DNA from: an uncultured Pseudohongiella sp.
Lineage (GTDB): Bacteria > Pseudomonadota > Gammaproteobacteria > Pseudomonadales > Pseudohongiellaceae
DNA: 64,000 nt
Assembly (NCBI GenBank): GCA_951812965.1
Contig: OX638341.1
Location: 1,036,438-1,100,437, forward strand
Direction: 5' to 3'
Positions 55,863-64,000 of this stretch are shown piece by piece. The notes beneath the pieces are model-generated. The model did no database searches and was not told the DNA's origin. It worked only from the letters and a program-made list of their open reading frames with translations. Both the position numbers and the translations under genes were made by a program. Position 1 is the first letter of the stretch; each line of letters starts with the position of its first letter.

Positions 55863-56968
55863 TGTGGGTCGCCGGCCAGGAATTCGCCGACCTGGTTCAG
55901 CGATTGATTCAACACCGGCAGTTGCGGTGCAATGTTGATCAGCAGCAATTCGTTGAATTCCTCGACGAGGCCGGCCGCGCTTCCGCCGCCGGTGCCGGCA
56001 TAACTCAGTAATTGTTCGAGACCGGCTTGCAGGCTTGCGCGAAACATCGCCTCATCGCGCATCAACAACGCGAGTTGAGCCTGTTCGATCTGCAGGCGGA
56101 TCGATTCACGGACGAATTCTTCCTGTCCGGCGACGAGTTCATACTCGGGACGTTCGTCCCATCTGCGCCAGACGAATACATCGCCGAGAAACTCCAGCCC
56201 GGCGGCGATGAATCCGCCGTCCGCCACGGGTTCCGGTTCCGAATCTCGGCCCGCGGCTATCGATTCACGCAGACTTTGCAGCATGTCGAGTTGGGCGATT
56301 GCGCCGGTCAGGCTTTCCAGCCGGAAATAGACGCCCTCCCGGTCCAGTGGTTCAAGCGCGCGCAGTTGCGCGATTTCCTCGGCGATCGTCTGGCGAATGT
56401 AAAGCACGCCATCGCGCTGCGCTTCCGCGAGCGCCCGGTCGGCGCTTTCGAACAGGACGATAGCGCCGTCGACATCGTTTTCAAGTTGCAGTTTCAGGTT
56501 TGCGAGATTCAACAGGTATTCGGCTTCTCGAATCTTCCAGCCGAGTTCTGGCTGCACCTGCAAATTACTTTGCGCCGCGCTGACTTCACCGAGTTGCCGT
56601 TGTAGCGCGCCGGTTTCCTGGCGCAGCCGCTGTTCCATTTCGCGCAGGGGAGTCATATCCATCGGCGCCGGTTCCGCAGGCTCGGCGATCTGCGTCTGCA
56701 TGGATTCGATCGTCGCTGTTTGCGCCGCGATGGTTTCGGAAAGTCCGGCGTTCTCGCCGGCCAACTCATCCTGCCGCCCCTGCATGACGGCGAGTTGCAT
56801 CAGCAGGTAGCCGGAAGCGAAGAGCAACGGGACGAACAGGAACAGCAGGATCAGAAAGCGATTACGCGCGGTTTGCGATTGCCGCGCCGCGCGGCTTTTC
56901 GCATCCGACGATCTCCCCTTGGCGGGTTCGGCCCGGGTTTTCTTTGGTGTTTCTGTTTGCTCGGCCAA
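55859..56968 (-). CDS. hemX: HemX-like membrane-anchored coiled-coil protein
   Basis: A 369-aa protein named by position and layout. A Lys/Arg/Ala-rich cytoplasmic N-terminus (1-35) is followed by one membrane helix (about 37-60, FLILLFLFVPLLFASGYLLMQL). A coiled coil follows (about 65-130, LAGENAGLSETIAAQTATIESMQTQIAE). The periplasmic or cytoplasmic helical domain contains WKIREAEYLLNLANLKLQLENDVDGAIVLFESADRALAE, the most conserved stretch of the family. It is not the uroporphyrinogen methyltransferase domain sometimes fused in enterobacterial HemX. Role unknown. Confidence 0.88.
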   Translation of the reverse strand: MAEQTETPKKTRAEPAKGRSSDAKSRAARQSQTARNRFLILLFLFVPLLFASGYLLMQLAVMQGRQDELAGENAGLSETIAAQTATIESMQTQIAEPAEPAPMDMTPLREMEQRLRQETGALQRQLGEVSAAQSNLQVQPELGWKIREAEYLLNLANLKLQLENDVDGAIVLFESADRALAEAQRDGVLYIRQTIAEEIAQLRALEPLDREGVYFRLESLTGAIAQLDMLQSLRESIAAGRDSEPEPVADGGFIAAGLEFLGDVFVWRRWDERPEYELVAGQEEFVRESIRLQIEQAQLALLMRDEAMFRASLQAGLEQLLSYAGTGGGSAAGLVEEFNELLLINIAPQLPVLNQSLNQVGEFLAGDPQ

Positions 56969-56986
56969 GCTGGCGTCCCTCGTGTG

Positions 56987-57886
56987 TCAATCCTCTCGCC
57001 GCCTCAAGTGCGCGGCGAGCGCCTCGACTATCGCTTTCACCCCAGCGTCGCCGGCGTCGATGACCACGGTGAATCCATGTTGCGCAGCCAGTTCCGCCAC
57101 GCGTCGCGAAGGCACCACTACAGGCGTCTCCAGCAAGTGGTCCGCTTTGTGGCCGGCGCCTTCATCCGCCTTCAATGGTAGCGCGATTGGACCGTTTTTG
57201 GCACGTGTCGCGGGCTCAGCCGCGCGAAGTATTCGACCGTTGTGAGCCAGGGCGACCTCGCTGAGAAGTTCGCGCCAACGCGCCAGCGCCTCGGCACTGG
57301 TTATAACGACAGCGTCGGGCGGACTTTGGGCGAGGATAATCTGCAGCCGCTCGGCGGCGCCTGCCACCGGCGCCCGGCGGTAGACTTCCAAATATTCCAC
57401 GGTGGCGCCCCGGCGCCGCAATTCCGCCGCGAGCAACTCCCGGCCGCCCTTGCCTCGAAAGATCGCGATGCGCAGGTCTTTCACATCTTCCAGTTGGGGC
57501 AGGTCCAGCAATGCTTCGCTGCCGCTGCCCACGGCCGGGCCATGTACCGGACGGTCGAGTATCGATGCGGCTTCCCGGGCGGTTGCCGCGCCAACCGCAA
57601 GCACTGTTGCTTGCGGCGAAATCACCGCACTGTTTTCGGAGATCTGTCGCGCACCGAAACGGACAGCATTGACGCTGACCAGTATCAGCAGATCGTAGTC
57701 CTGCAAGCGGGAAAGATTTTCCCTGAGCCGCGTTCCGGCCTCGGCGTCCTTGATGGGTTCGATCGCCAGCAAGGGAAGGCATATTGCTTGGCCGCCGCGG
57801 GATTCGATCGCCTCGACCAATTCCTCTTGCCGGCCGGCGGGCCGGGTGACTAGGACGCGGCAACCGGCAAGCGGATGTTCGTTCAA
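56987..57886 (-). CDS. hemD: Uroporphyrinogen-III synthase
   Basis: A 299-aa enzyme that cyclises hydroxymethylbilane with inversion of ring D. The fold is weakly conserved; recognisable parts are GCRVLVTRPAGRQEELVEAIESRGGQ at the N-terminus, YDLLILVSVNAVRFGARQI, and DAVVITSAEALARWRELL in the second domain. The C-terminal RVAELAAQHGFTVVIDAGDAGVKAIVEAL is the family end, with about 30 extra residues beyond the usual 250-270. It overlaps hemC by 4 bp, so the two are translated together. Confidence 0.9.
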   Translation of the reverse strand: MNEHPLAGCRVLVTRPAGRQEELVEAIESRGGQAICLPLLAIEPIKDAEAGTRLRENLSRLQDYDLLILVSVNAVRFGARQISENSAVISPQATVLAVGAATAREAASILDRPVHGPAVGSGSEALLDLPQLEDVKDLRIAIFRGKGGRELLAAELRRRGATVEYLEVYRRAPVAGAAERLQIILAQSPPDAVVITSAEALARWRELLSEVALAHNGRILRAAEPATRAKNGPIALPLKADEGAGHKADHLLETPVVVPSRRVAELAAQHGFTVVIDAGDAGVKAIVEALAAHLRRRED

Positions 57887-58821
57887 GGCGCGGCTCCTTC
57901 ACGCAGCTTGGCGATGATCCGGTCAGCTCCGCGCTCAAGCAGTTCGGCGGCGACCTTGCGGCCGAGTTCCCGCGGCGCAGCATCGGGCCAACTCCGCTCG
58001 CTGCGCACGATTTCATTGCCGTTGGCATTGCCCACCAGTGCCTGCAGATGCAATTGGCCGGCTTGCAGGCGCGCATGAGCTGCGATGGGAAGTTCGCAGC
58101 CGCCGTCGAGCGCCAGGGTGACTTCGCGCTCCGCGGCGACCCGCGCCGCGGTTTCCTCGTGATGCAGACACGCCAGCAGTTCACGAGTCGTCTCGTCTCC
58201 GGCGCGGCATTCGACGCCGATGGCGCCCTGGCCGGCCGCCGGCAGACTTTCGGCGATGCTGAGCCTTGCGCTGATGCGCTGTTCGAGTTGCAGTCGAATC
58301 AGACCCGCGCTCGCAAGAATGATCGCGTCGTATTGACCTTCGTCGAGTTTGCCGAGACGCGTGCCTACGTTGCCGCGCAAATCCGCGAGCCGCAGATCGG
58401 GCCGCAGGCATTTGAGCTGGCACTGGCGGCGTAAGCTCGAAGTACCGACCACGGCTTGCGGGGGTAACTCCGCGAGGCTGCCGTATTCGTTCGACACCAG
58501 GGCATCGCTGGGATCCCCGCGCTCACAGATCACAGCCAGCGTCAGACCGACGGGAAACTGTGCAGGAACGTCCTTCATGGAATGTACGGCGATATCGGCT
58601 TCGCCATCGAGCATCGCCCGTTCCAGTTCCTTGACGAATAGCCCCTTGCCGCCGAGCCGCGCCAGAGGGCTATGCAACAAGCGGTCGCCTGTAGTAGTGA
58701 AGCCCAGTATCTCGACTTCGAGTCCGGTATGAGCGTGTTGCAGGGAAGATTTGACGAAATTCGCCTGCCACATTGCCAGCGGGCTGTTGCGGCTTGCGAT
58801 TCTCAGGGCGGTTGGAGACAT
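57883..58821 (-). CDS. hemC: Porphobilinogen deaminase (hydroxymethylbilane synthase)
   Basis: A 312-aa enzyme that polymerises four porphobilinogens. The N-terminus LRIASRNSPLAMWQANFVKSSL is canonical. GLFVKELERAMLDGEADIAVHSMKDVPAQFPVG holds the catalytic Asp. SSLRRQCQLKCLRPDLRLADLRGNVGTRL has the substrate-binding arginines. The dipyrromethane-cofactor Cys lies in ALDGGCELPIAAHA at about residue 242. First gene of the hem operon on this strand, with a divergent adenine deaminase gene 125 bp upstream. Confidence 0.96.
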   Translation of the reverse strand: MSPTALRIASRNSPLAMWQANFVKSSLQHAHTGLEVEILGFTTTGDRLLHSPLARLGGKGLFVKELERAMLDGEADIAVHSMKDVPAQFPVGLTLAVICERGDPSDALVSNEYGSLAELPPQAVVGTSSLRRQCQLKCLRPDLRLADLRGNVGTRLGKLDEGQYDAIILASAGLIRLQLEQRISARLSIAESLPAAGQGAIGVECRAGDETTRELLACLHHEETAARVAAEREVTLALDGGCELPIAAHARLQAGQLHLQALVGNANGNEIVRSERSWPDAAPRELGRKVAAELLERGADRIIAKLREGAAP

Positions 58822-58946
58822 GTCGCGGACGAGCGATGGGAAGACGCCGCCATTCTACGCAATCAGGCGATTTTTGTCCGGCAGTCGGTTCCGGCGCCGG
58901 GTTGGTCTATGGATATAATCCCCTCTGGCCCGAGGGAGAAAAAACA

Positions 58947-59969
58947 GTGGCTCCGACCGACGATTTCATTCGCACCTTGCCCAAGGCCGAATTGCACATG
59001 CATATCGAAGGCAGTTTCGAGCCGGATCTGATGTTCGAAATCGCCAGGCGCAACGGTGTCGATTTCCCTTTCAATTCGGTGGAAGAGGTGCGCGCGGCTT
59101 ACGAATTCGAAGACCTGCAATCCTTCCTCGACATTTACTATCAGGGCATGAGCGTGTTGCGTCAGGAGCGGGATTTTTACGACTTGACACATGCTTATCT
59201 CGAACGTGCCCATGCCGACGGCGTGGTGCATACAGAGATATTCTTCGACCCCCAGGGTCACACCGAACGTGGAGTCGCGTTCGAAACCGTACTTGACGGC
59301 ATCTGGCGGGCATTGCGCGACGGCGAACGCGAATTCGGCATCAGTTCGCGCCTGATCATGTGCTTTCTCCGCCACCTCAGCGAAAAAGACGCCTTCCACA
59401 CCTTCGACCAGGCGCTCGAACATCGCGACCGCATCAATGGCGTCGGCCTCGATTCTTCCGAAGTGGGACACCCACCGGCGAAATTCGAACGCGTATTCCG
59501 CAAGGCGCGCGAAGCGGGCTTTGTCGCCGTCGCCCATGCCGGCGAGGAAGGGCCGCCAGCCTATGTCCGCGAAGCGCTCGATCTGCTTCAAGTGACGCGA
59601 ATCGACCATGGCAACCGCGCCATGGAAGCGCCCGATCTGGTCGAACGACTGGCCCAAGAGCAGATTCCGCTAACGGTCTGCCCGCTGTCCAATCTCAAGT
59701 TGTGTGTGGTAGACGACCTGCGCAAGCACCCGCTCAAGCGCATGCTCGAGGCCGGCATCTTAGCAACCATAAACTCTGACGACCCCGCCTATTTCGGCGG
59801 CTATGTACTCGACAACTTCCGCACCGTCCGTGACGCCCTTGCCCTGAGCGCGAAAGACATCGCCATCCTGGCGCGAAATTCGATCACAGCCTCGCTCGCG
59901 AATGAAGAGTGGAAGGCTGCGCGAATCGGGGAAATCGAGGCAATGCTGTTCGATCCACCGACCCCCTAG
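58947..59969 (+). CDS. Adenine deaminase (adenosine deaminase-like family)
   Basis: A 340-aa metal-dependent deaminase from GTG 58947, preceded by CGAGGGAG; the upstream frame lies within the hemC start. Zinc ligands are in KAELHMHIEGSFEPDL (HxH) and VAHAGEEGP, with the catalytic Glu adjacent, then RIDHGNRA and TINSDDPAYFGGY. FFDPQGHTERGVAFETV is the mark of the Aah1-type adenine deaminase subgroup rather than true adenosine deaminase. It would turn adenine to hypoxanthine in purine salvage. Single gene between hemC and an AT-rich gap. Confidence 0.88.
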   Translation: MAPTDDFIRTLPKAELHMHIEGSFEPDLMFEIARRNGVDFPFNSVEEVRAAYEFEDLQSFLDIYYQGMSVLRQERDFYDLTHAYLERAHADGVVHTEIFFDPQGHTERGVAFETVLDGIWRALRDGEREFGISSRLIMCFLRHLSEKDAFHTFDQALEHRDRINGVGLDSSEVGHPPAKFERVFRKAREAGFVAVAHAGEEGPPAYVREALDLLQVTRIDHGNRAMEAPDLVERLAQEQIPLTVCPLSNLKLCVVDDLRKHPLKRMLEAGILATINSDDPAYFGGYVLDNFRTVRDALALSAKDIAILARNSITASLANEEWKAARIGEIEAMLFDPPTP

Positions 59970-60307
59970 ACTTTTATTATACTTAACTTTAATAAAGTAA
60001 AATAACTCTACAAGAAATTGGCTGAAAGTAAAATAACGACTCGAAACTCCGCTTCCAGTCGAGTAATCCAAACCAAAAAAATCACATAAATTCAAATAGC
60101 TATCCTTCCTCGTCCAGTTAAGATCAGTTGACATTGCTTAAATGGACGGATGATTCTCCAAAAATTTACATTTTTGCCAAAAGATAAAATAACTGCTCAA
60201 TCTAACCACCTAAAGTACAATTAGCAATTGCATTAATTTACATTAATCTACTTTCGTATAATAATCTGCTTCCAATTGAGCCCGGCCAGCAACAGAGGTG
60301 TCGCATT
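59970..60307. other. AT-rich intergenic segment with putative fic promoter
   Basis: 338 bp with no gene, strikingly AT-rich against the surrounding high-GC genes. It contains short repeats (AAAGTAAAATAAC at about 59995 and 60026, and GATAAAATAAC near 60183; the 11-mer CATTAATYTAC repeated around 60231-60251) and a perfect TATAAT at 60257-60262. The last could be the -10 of the Fic gene, 46 bp ahead of its GTG. Composition suggests acquired DNA or an H-NS-like silenced promoter. Confidence 0.6.
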
Positions 60308-61465
60308 GTGAAACGAGACCGAGTCGGCGAGTATTTTGAAACCACGGCGGGTGGCGAGGTCGTTCGCGCATTCGTACCGGCGCCCTTGCCGCCTCAGCCC
60401 GAGATCGCGATGGACGGCGAATTGCTGAAGGCCCTGGCATCGGCGTCCGCGGCGCTTGGCCGACTTGACGGAGTCTCCCATATTTTCCCAGACAAAATGT
60501 TGCTTATTTATTCCTACGTGCGCAAGGAAGCGGTGCTCTCTTCCCAGATCGAAGGCACCCAGTCATCGCTATCCGATCTGCTGCTGAGCGAGTTCGATAC
60601 GGTTCCCGGCGTTCCGCGACACGATACCCTGGAGGTTTCCAACTGCGTTGCCGCGCTGGATCATGGAATCAGGCAAGTACGCGACGGTTTTCCGCTGTCA
60701 AACCGTTTGTTCTGGGAGATGCACCGGATTCTGCTTTCAAGCGGGCGTGGAAGCCAAATGCTTCCAGGCGAGTATCGGAGCAGCCAAAACTGGATCGGCG
60801 GAAGCCGGCCAGGAAATGCGCATTTCGTGCCGCCGCCGCATACCGAAGTTCCTGATTGCATGGCAGCCCTGGAACAATTCATCAACGAAGAGAACAAGTC
60901 GCTGCCCCCACTTATAAGGGCTGCGCTCGCCCACGTTCAATTCGAAACCATTCACCCGTTTCTTGACGGCAACGGCCGCGTAGGACGTATTCTCATCACC
61001 TTGCTCCTTTATGCCGAAGGCGTGTTGCGCGAGCCGCTTCTGTACCTCAGCCTGTACTTCAAGCAACATCGCGAGACCTACTACGAACTGCTGAATCGCA
61101 CTCGGCGGGACGGCGACTGGGAGGCCTGGCTGCTGTTTTTCCTGGAAGGCGTAGCAGTGATCGCCAGCAACGCCTTCGAGGTCGCGAACCAGTTGAATCG
61201 GCTGTTTCGGGAGGACCGCGAAAGGATTTCCGCGAACGCGAAACAACGCGCCAATTCTGCATTGCGCGTCCATGAAGTGCTGATGGAGCGGCCTCTGATT
61301 TCGCTGCCTTACGCCTGCGAGAAAACCAACCTGACGTTTCGCACCGCCGCAAAGGCTATGGAAGTACTGGTCCCGCTAGGGATTGCAGAGGAAATAACAG
61401 GCCGGGCGAGAAATCGCCTGTTTGTCTACCGGAAATACGTCGACACGCTCAACGAAGAGATATGA
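60308..61465 (+). CDS. Fic-domain protein, putative AMP transferase
   Basis: A 385-aa class-II Fic protein. The catalytic loop HPFLDGNGRVGR is at 216-227, complete with His and the Gly/Asn/Arg anion-binding residues. The inhibitory helix motif SSQIEGT is at 78-84 at the N-terminus, so activity is autoinhibited through the Glu82-Arg227-type contact. An N-terminal Fic_N segment (about 1-100) and a C-terminal winged-helix-like region (about 310-385) flank the core. It would AMPylate a cellular protein; the target is unknown. Start is GTG 60308. It follows an AT-rich gap and precedes argH, which suggests insertion. Confidence 0.92.
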   Translation: MKRDRVGEYFETTAGGEVVRAFVPAPLPPQPEIAMDGELLKALASASAALGRLDGVSHIFPDKMLLIYSYVRKEAVLSSQIEGTQSSLSDLLLSEFDTVPGVPRHDTLEVSNCVAALDHGIRQVRDGFPLSNRLFWEMHRILLSSGRGSQMLPGEYRSSQNWIGGSRPGNAHFVPPPHTEVPDCMAALEQFINEENKSLPPLIRAALAHVQFETIHPFLDGNGRVGRILITLLLYAEGVLREPLLYLSLYFKQHRETYYELLNRTRRDGDWEAWLLFFLEGVAVIASNAFEVANQLNRLFREDRERISANAKQRANSALRVHEVLMERPLISLPYACEKTNLTFRTAAKAMEVLVPLGIAEEITGRARNRLFVYRKYVDTLNEEI

Positions 61466-61551
61466 TTCCCCTTTCTGTTAATCGCATGAAATACATGCTG
61501 CTATAATCGCCGGCCTTTTCGAGGCGGGCCGACCGGCGGCGGGCGGATATT

Positions 61552-62985
61552 GTGAGCGACGAGCGCGACAAGAATGGCGAGGCTGGCGCGGAAAAGCCCA
61601 ACAAACTTTGGGGCGGACGGTTTTCCGAGTCTACTGACAGTTTCATCGAGCGATTTACCGCATCGGTGGGTTTCGACGTGCGCCTGTACCGGCAGGATAT
61701 TGCCGGCTCGATCGCTCATGCGACCATGCTTGCCGAGGCCGGAGTGCTGACCGAAGAGGAAGCGCGGCAGATCTCCGGCGGGCTTGAAACTATACTCGCC
61801 GATATCGAACAAGGCCGGTTCGAATGGTCAGTCGAGCTGGAAGACGTGCACATGAACATCGAGGCCGCATTGACCGCGCGTATCGGCGAGGTCGGCAAGA
61901 AATTGCATACCGGCCGTTCGCGCAACGACCAGGTCGCAACCGACTTGCGGCTCTACGTCAGGGAAGAGATCGACGCGATCCGCGGCCTGTTTCTGAACTT
62001 GCAGTCGGCCCTCATTGATCTCGCAGAGCGTGAAGCCGAAACGATCATGCCCGGCTTCACTCACCTGCAATCGGCGCAGCCGGTGACTTTCGGCCATCAC
62101 ATGCTCGCCTGGTACGAAATGCTCGCGCGTGACGATGCCCGCCTGGTGGACTGTCGCAAGCGCGTGAATGTCTCGCCGCTCGGCGCGGGCGCCCTTGCCG
62201 GCACGAGCTTTCCCATCGACCGCGCCCGCACCGCGGAACTGCTCGGATTCGATGCGCCGGCCGGCAACTCGCTCGATGCGGTCAGCGACCGTGATTTCGC
62301 CATTGAGCTCGCGGCGGTGGGCAGCATTCTCATGACGCATCTGTCGCGGATTTCCGAGGAACTCGTACTCTGGATGTCGGCGCAATTCGGTTTCATCGAT
62401 CTGCCCGACCGCTTTTGCACGGGCTCGTCGATCATGCCGCAGAAGAAGAATCCCGACGTGCCGGAACTGGTGCGCGGTAAGGCAGGGCGCGTCCAGGGCC
62501 ATCTGCAGTCGCTGCTGACCCTGATGAATTCCCAGCCGCTGGCATACAACAAGGACAACCAGGAAGACAAGGAACCCGTTTTCGATCTGATCGACACGCT
62601 CAAGGACTGCCTGTTCGCCTATGGCGAGATGATCCCCGCCATCGAATGCCGGCGCGAGGTAATGCGCGAAGCAGCCGGACAAGACTGCGCCACCGCCACC
62701 GATCTGGCGGATTACCTTGTGCGCAAGGGCCTCGCTTTCCGCGACGCTCATGCAGTGACCGGAAAGACCGTGGCGCACACGCTGGCGCAGGGCAGGGAAT
62801 TGCACGAACTGACGCTCGAGGAACTGAAAGGATTTTCCGAGCTGATCGAAGCCGATGTTTACGACATTCTTACCGTGGAAGGTTCGATCTCCGCCCGTGA
62901 TCATTTCGGCGGAACCGCGCCGGCGCAAGTGAGAGCCGCGGTGAAACTGGCGCGAAAGGCACTAGCCGGGCGCAATCCTGCCTAG
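61552..62985 (+). CDS. argH: Argininosuccinate lyase
   Basis: A 477-aa fumarase-superfamily enzyme releasing arginine and fumarate. [23 protein letters not shown] is the N-terminal signature. [17 protein letters not shown] at about residue 120 and TPGFTHLQ-type [18 protein letters not shown] at about 164 follow. The catalytic Ser loop [24 protein letters not shown] is at about 288. Start GTG 61552 gives a short hydrophilic extension ([17 protein letters not shown]). Its stop overlaps the converging protease gene by 4 bp. argB is at 4.4 kb; other arg genes are outside. Confidence 0.96.
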   Translation: MSDERDKNGEAGAEKPNKLWGGRFSESTDSFIERFTASVGFDVRLYRQDIAGSIAHATMLAEAGVLTEEEARQISGGLETILADIEQGRFEWSVELEDVHMNIEAALTARIGEVGKKLHTGRSRNDQVATDLRLYVREEIDAIRGLFLNLQSALIDLAEREAETIMPGFTHLQSAQPVTFGHHMLAWYEMLARDDARLVDCRKRVNVSPLGAGALAGTSFPIDRARTAELLGFDAPAGNSLDAVSDRDFAIELAAVGSILMTHLSRISEELVLWMSAQFGFIDLPDRFCTGSSIMPQKKNPDVPELVRGKAGRVQGHLQSLLTLMNSQPLAYNKDNQEDKEPVFDLIDTLKDCLFAYGEMIPAIECRREVMREAAGQDCATATDLADYLVRKGLAFRDAHAVTGKTVAHTLAQGRELHELTLEELKGFSELIEADVYDILTVEGSISARDHFGGTAPAQVRAAVKLARKALAGRNPA

Positions 62986-64000
62986 CGCGAGGCCGGCGCG
63001 AGCAATTCGATTTCGTAGTTCAGGCGCTGGTTGCCGCGCAGGCTCGTCAAGTTGATCGTATCACCGCCGCGATAGCGCTCGAGCATGGAAGCGAGGTCGT
63101 CTTCATCGCGCACTGGCTCGCCCTCGATTTCCACGATTACATCGCCGAGTACGATTCGGCCGAGCCGGTCCCGGCTCAATCCACGCATGCCTGCGATTTG
63201 CGGCCCCGCACCATCGACGACATCGAGCACGATGACGCCTTCGATACCCCACAGCCGTCGGTAATAGTCCGGCTGCGGTATCTGGGTGATGCCGAGAAAC
63301 GGCGTCTGTACACGGCCGTATTGGATCAGTTCGGGTACGACGCGCTTAACGGTATTCACGGGAATGGCGAAGCCGATTCCTGAATTGGCGCCGCTGGGAC
63401 TGAAAATCGCCGTATTTACCCCGATGAGCTGGCCGAGGGAATTGAGCAGCGGACCGCCGGAATTTCCCGGATTGATTGCCGCGTCGGTCTGGATGACGCC
63501 GCGGATCTTGCGCCCGCTGAGAGCGTCGATTTCCCGCCCGAGCGCGCTAACCACGCCGACGGTCATGGTGGTATCGAGCCCGAACGGGTCGCCGATGGCG
63601 ATCACTTTGCGCCCTACTTCGAGCAGGGACGAATCACCGGCCGTGATCGGCGTCAGTTGCAGGTCCCCGGCATCGATTTTCAACACCGCCAGGTCCTTGT
63701 CCGGATCGACTCCCTGAACCCGCGCCAGATGGGTGCTGCCGTCCTGCAAGGTCACGCTGACACTGTCAGCCTGTTGTATGACATGGAAATTAGTGACGAT
63801 GTAACCGTCTCCGCTCCAGATGAAGCCGCTGCCGTTACCCTGGGGCACCGCCTGGGGATTCAGCGAATAAAAAGAGCGCACTATGCGGGAATTGGTGATG
63901 TTGACCACCGAGGGACTTGCAAACTTGAACACCTCGATGTTGTTGGCTTCATCAATGGTGCTGAATCTGCCGTAATCCGGCGCCTGCGCCGCGGCCGCAC
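62982..64000 (-). CDS. DegS/DegP-type trypsin-like serine protease, partial
   Basis: The frame is open to the window edge, so the N-terminus is missing; about 339 codons are visible. The catalytic triad is complete: His in [12 protein letters not shown], Asp in [12 protein letters not shown], and Ser in [11 protein letters not shown]. One C-terminal PDZ domain follows (about 90 residues: [54 protein letters not shown]). A single PDZ suggests DegS-like or HhoB-like rather than two-PDZ DegP. DegS starts the sigma-E stress cascade, but a membrane anchor cannot be checked here. Confidence 0.9.
   Translation of the reverse strand, partial: AAAAQAPDYGRFSTIDEANNIEVFKFASPSVVNITNSRIVRSFYSLNPQAVPQGNGSGFIWSGDGYIVTNFHVIQQADSVSVTLQDGSTHLARVQGVDPDKDLAVLKIDAGDLQLTPITAGDSSLLEVGRKVIAIGDPFGLDTTMTVGVVSALGREIDALSGRKIRGVIQTDAAINPGNSGGPLLNSLGQLIGVNTAIFSPSGANSGIGFAIPVNTVKRVVPELIQYGRVQTPFLGITQIPQPDYYRRLWGIEGVIVLDVVDGAGPQIAGMRGLSRDRLGRIVLGDVIVEIEGEPVRDEDDLASMLERYRGGDTINLTSLRGNQRLNYEIELLAPASR

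Noticed and set aside
59760..60134. 124-aa reverse-strand frame over the adenine deaminase end
   Set aside because: It overlaps the end of a well-supported gene and continues into AT-rich non-coding DNA.

Overview
The window is a high-GC (roughly 60%) stretch of a gammaproteobacterial chromosome. The main evidence is gene order. radC-coaBC-(algC-type mutase)-argB-pyrE-rph-yicC-gmk-rpoZ-spoT-ridA-recG-ubiA follows the Pseudomonas-like arrangement, and trxA-rho, yrfG-hslR, ubiD, hemB and a hemC-hemD-hemX-hemY operon also fit. A TonB receptor, tryptophan-halogenase-like proteins, secreted and cytoplasmic glycosidases and a cbb3 oxidase suggest an aerobic or micro-aerobic heterotroph that feeds on glycans. 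I cannot name the genus. No rRNA, tRNA or CRISPR array was seen.

Layout. 0-0.9 kb: a HigBA-like toxin-antitoxin pair. 0.9-19 kb: the conserved housekeeping backbone (DNA repair, CoA, hexose phosphate, arginine, pyrimidine and guanylate metabolism, stringent response, RecG, ubiquinone). It is interrupted by an IS110-family element between rph and yicC, and by a YciI/VOC pair between gmk and rpoZ. 19-25 kb: a LacI regulator, a sugar porter, a secreted TIM-barrel glycosidase and a GH3 glycosidase. 25-29 kb: a Yip1-like membrane protein and ccoNOQP. 29-37 kb: a LacI-operator-controlled TonB receptor followed by halogenase, SapC, cupin and halogenase. 37-39.2 kb: cysQ, yrfG, hslR. 39.2-42.2 kb: a decayed accessory island with vapBC flanked by a duplicated hslR 3' end, a brnA remnant, a truncated methyltransferase and an orphan AbrB antitoxin. 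42.3-49.3 kb: gshA, dsbB, radical SAM, a VTT-FAD oxidoreductase fusion, hemB, trxA. 49.3-54.1 kb: leucine dehydrogenase with a divergent Lrp regulator, rho, ubiD. 54.1-58.8 kb: repeats and the hemC-D-X-Y operon. 58.9-64 kb: adenine deaminase, an AT-rich patch, a Fic protein, argH and the edge of a DegP/DegS-type protease.

The strongest finding is the IS110 element at about 6867-8112. The non-coding leader of its transposase reads as a complete bridge RNA. One internal loop carries guides matching both sides of the actual insertion site, a palindromic REP-like repeat (AGGCATGC-CT-CGCCC). A second loop carries guides matching the element's own two ends. The same repeat occurs intact at three other palindromes in the window, so the element appears programmed to home into this genome's repeats.

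The second theme is regulation. Near-identical LacI-type operators overlap the -35 box of the sugar porter/glycosidase operon and of the TonB receptor/halogenase operon. This suggests both are one glycan-responsive regulon under the local LacI protein.
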